DNA of 8,225 bases from Sulfurimonas sp. GTDB taxonomy: Bacteria > Campylobacterota > Campylobacteria > Campylobacterales > Sulfurimonadaceae. The DNA lies in NCBI GenBank assembly GCA_022712845.1, contig JAFLJV010000143.1, forward strand, positions 1 to 8,225, given 5' to 3'. The notes under the pieces were generated by a model. That model had not been told where the DNA came from, made no database searches, and saw only the letters and a list, made by a program, of their open reading frames with translations. The translations under genes and the position numbers were made by a program. Shown here one piece after another: positions 6,422 through 8,225 of this stretch (position 1 is its first letter; each line of letters begins with the position of its first letter).

Positions 6422-7738
6422 ATGAAGATTCTAATTTTAGGTAGCGGTGGTAGAGAGTATTCAATAGCTCGTGCAATTTTAAAAGAAGTAAATTTAAAAT
6501 CTGATGCTGAATCTAATGAAGGTTCAAAAGTAGGGGAAGCAAAAGAACATGAGCTTTTTTTTATGCCTGGAAATGGTGCTACAAGCTCTTTAGGTACAAA
6601 CTTAAATATTAAAAATTATGATGATTTAGCAACTTTTGCAATAGATAATAAAATAGAATTAACAATAGTTGGTCCTGAAGCTCCATTGGTTGATGGTGTA
6701 GTTGATATTTTTAAAGCTAGGGGTCTTACAATTTTTGGTCCAAGTAAAAAGGCTTCTCAGCTTGAAGGTTCAAAAGTTTATATGAAAAACTTTTTAGCTA
6801 AATACAATATTCCTACAGCTCGTTATATCGAAACGTCATCTATTGAAGATGCTTTTAAATTTAGTGATACTTTATCAACCCCTATTGTTGTAAAAGCAGA
6901 TGGACTTTGTGGGGGTAAAGGTGTGATTATTGCGTCATCTCATGATGAAGCTAAAGTTGCAATTTCAGAGATGTTAAGTGGTAAAAGTTTTGGTGATGCA
7001 GGACTAAAAGTGATAGTTGAAGAGTTTTTAGATGGTTATGAGCTCTCAATGTTCGCGGTTTGTGATGGTAATGATTATATCTTACTTCCTGCTGCACAAG
7101 ATCATAAAAGATTACTAGATGGAGATGCAGGTCCAAATACAGGTGGAATGGGTGCATATGCTCCAACACCACTAGTAGATAAAGAACTTTATCAAAAAGT
7201 AAAAGATAGAATTATCCGTCCAACATTAGATGGGATGAAAAAAGAAAATACCCCTTTTGAAGGTGTACTTTTCATTGGAATTATGGTTGTTAATGGTGAG
7301 CCAATTACATTAGAGTTTAATGTTAGATTTGGAGATCCAGAGTGTGAAATACTTATGCCACTTATGACCTCAAGTGTAAGTGATATGTTTTATAAAGCGG
7401 CAACAAATAAATTATCAGAGATAAAAGTAGAGTTTTCAAAAGATTATGCAGTTGGTGTGGTTATGGCAAGTGGTAACTACCCATATAAAAGTTCAACTCC
7501 AGCTGAGATAATTTTAGATGATGTGCATCATGAAGAGATAGAGAAATATACACATATATCATATGCTGGTGTAAGTGAAGAAGACGGTGTATTATATGCT
7601 GATGGTGGAAGAGTTTTAGTTTGCATTGGTATAGGTGATACAATTAAACAAGCAAGAGATAGAGCTTATCTAAGATGTGGGCAAGTTCATTTTGCAGGTA
7701 AAAAAATTAGATCTGATATAGCTTATCAAGCACTTTAG
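6422..7738 (+). CDS. purD: Phosphoribosylamine-glycine ligase (GAR synthetase)
   Basis: PurD joins glycine to phosphoribosylamine with ATP, the second step of de novo purine synthesis, in the cytosol. The 438-residue protein has the N-domain ([20 protein letters not shown] at 49-56, [15 protein letters not shown] at 83-97). The ATP-grasp fold follows, with [16 protein letters not shown] (155-170), [10 protein letters not shown] (200-209), [23 protein letters not shown] (226-248) and metal-binding [11 protein letters not shown] (297-307). The C-domain ends with DGGRVLVC (394-401). The usual GREH near the N-terminus is GREY here. About 17 extra charged residues (roughly 24-42, rich in S, E, K and G) sit between the first helix and the second strand compared with E. 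coli PurD. It is followed after 12 bases by an RDD-family gene whose ribosome binding site overlaps the purD stop, so the two are an operon. Identity is certain. Confidence 0.97.
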   Translation: MKILILGSGGREYSIARAILKEVNLKSDAESNEGSKVGEAKEHELFFMPGNGATSSLGTNLNIKNYDDLATFAIDNKIELTIVGPEAPLVDGVVDIFKARGLTIFGPSKKASQLEGSKVYMKNFLAKYNIPTARYIETSSIEDAFKFSDTLSTPIVVKADGLCGGKGVIIASSHDEAKVAISEMLSGKSFGDAGLKVIVEEFLDGYELSMFAVCDGNDYILLPAAQDHKRLLDGDAGPNTGGMGAYAPTPLVDKELYQKVKDRIIRPTLDGMKKENTPFEGVLFIGIMVVNGEPITLEFNVRFGDPECEILMPLMTSSVSDMFYKAATNKLSEIKVEFSKDYAVGVVMASGNYPYKSSTPAEIILDDVHHEEIEKYTHISYAGVSEEDGVLYADGGRVLVCIGIGDTIKQARDRAYLRCGQVHFAGKKIRSDIAYQAL

Positions 7739-7750
7739 GAAATATAAAAA

Positions 7751-8200
7751 TTGAACGAAGAGATACAAAATAAACTTCATCGTGAAGATATGACTTTAGC
7801 CCCAATAAAAAAGAGAGGTATGGCTCTTTTTATAGATGAGATGTTACTATCTTTAATACTTATATTTGCACTAAGTGATTCATTTTTTGATGCTAAAACT
7901 CTTGAAGAGATGATAATTCTTACAAATACATTTATTTTAGAGTATATGGCTATGAAGATTTTTTATCAAGCTTTTTTTGTTATGCAATATGGTGCATCAA
8001 TTGGTAAAATAGTAATGAAAATAAGAGTAGTAGAGGTTAGTACACTGCAAACACCAAATGTAATAGTTGCTCTAAATCGTTCATTTATTAGGGTTGTAAG
8101 TGAGATGCTATTTTATCTAGGATTTTTGTGGGGAATAGTCGAGCCAAATCGTCAAGCATGGCATGATAAAAGTGCAAAAACATTGGTTATAAATGCTTAA
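7751..8200 (+). CDS. RDD-family membrane protein
   Basis: This is a 149-residue predicted inner-membrane protein of the RDD family, whose biochemical role is mostly unknown (a few members have been linked to ion transport). It has the hallmark basic-then-acidic first helix KKRGMALFIDEMLLSLILIF (about 19-38). A second hydrophobic segment is near 55-77, followed by the family loop YGASIGKIVMKIRVV (about 79-93). A third helix (near 112-128) leads into the C-terminal EPNRQAWHDKSAKTLVIN motif. The proposed start is TTG at 7751, with AGGA at 7737-7740 ten bases upstream. ATG at 7790 would remove 13 hydrophilic residues and is the alternative. It lies 12 bases after purD and its end overlaps the next gene by eight bases, so it is embedded in a purD-RDD-exported protein operon. 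It may serve envelope biogenesis with the next gene, but that is only a neighbourhood inference. Confidence 0.85.
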   Translation: MNEEIQNKLHREDMTLAPIKKRGMALFIDEMLLSLILIFALSDSFFDAKTLEEMIILTNTFILEYMAMKIFYQAFFVMQYGASIGKIVMKIRVVEVSTLQTPNVIVALNRSFIRVVSEMLFYLGFLWGIVEPNRQAWHDKSAKTLVINA

Positions 8201-8225
8201 ATTATCTATTGTACTTATTTTATTA
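8193..8225 (+). CDS. Start of an exported protein, cut by the window edge (possibly LptD/OstA)
   Basis: ATG at 8193 opens 11 codons, MLKLSIVLILL, to the edge of the window without a stop. This is the start of a typical signal peptide: one basic residue, then a hydrophobic run. It overlaps the RDD gene stop by eight bases, in the same style as the nadB-nhaD junction, so it is probably the next gene of the operon. From memory, purD and an RDD gene lie near the LPS-assembly outer-membrane protein gene lptD/ostA in related genomes. Nothing within the 11 residues can confirm that. Confidence 0.5.
   Translation, partial: MLKLSIVLILL

Noticed and set aside
6555..6562. Run of eight T in purD as a possible phase-variation tract
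   Set aside because: Eight T is common in DNA this AT-rich, the frame is intact, and purD is a housekeeping gene not expected to phase-vary.
6951..7172. Antisense open frame within purD rich in His and Leu
   Set aside because: Its composition is the complement of AT-rich purD codons, it covers conserved ATP-grasp motifs, and it has no start context. The same applies to 7461-7643.

Overview
The window is AT-rich, tightly packed chromosomal DNA. Gene content, protein motifs and promoters (strong TATAAT -10 boxes without a clear -35) fit a Campylobacterota (epsilonproteobacterial) genome. I would guess a Sulfurimonas-like marine or sulfur-oxidising relative, but the genus is an inference. I see no insertion sequence, phage gene, CRISPR array or toxin-antitoxin pair. 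The protein-coding part is mostly housekeeping. The unusual signals are in RNA and in start sites.

Layout. Positions 1-610 carry two minus-strand genes: the 5' end of uvrC (nucleotide excision repair) and, overlapping its start, a 151-residue DUF721-like protein. A plus-strand unit then diverges with no intergenic space: a small lipoprotein (575-778, TTG start, LptM-like), nadB (L-aspartate oxidase) and nhaD (Na+/H+ antiporter). These overlap by 4 and 8 bases, so they look translationally coupled. A terminator follows nhaD. guaA (GMP synthetase) stands alone at 3734-5284. After it lies a 90-bp near-perfect inverted repeat whose imperfect positions show it is optimised to fold as RNA from the minus strand. 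hemD (uroporphyrinogen-III synthase) follows, with its -10 box at the edge of that repeat. The only long gene-free stretch (6072-6421) holds its own promoter and a structured RNA of about 200 nt, best explained as the 6S RNA/purD-motif locus of this phylum. purD follows from a separate extended -10 promoter, then an RDD-family membrane protein, then the first 11 codons of an exported protein, by remembered synteny possibly lptD.

How the genes relate. guaA and purD both serve purine synthesis but are separately transcribed. nadB (NAD synthesis) and hemD (tetrapyrroles) are other cofactor genes. nhaD handles Na+/H+ homeostasis in the inner membrane. The lipoprotein and the gene entering at the right edge may both belong to outer-membrane/LPS assembly, but this is speculative. 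No new multi-gene system is evident. The items most worth checking are the minus-strand hairpin element at 5291-5380, the structured RNA at 6106-6306, and the interlocked divergent starts around 575-625.
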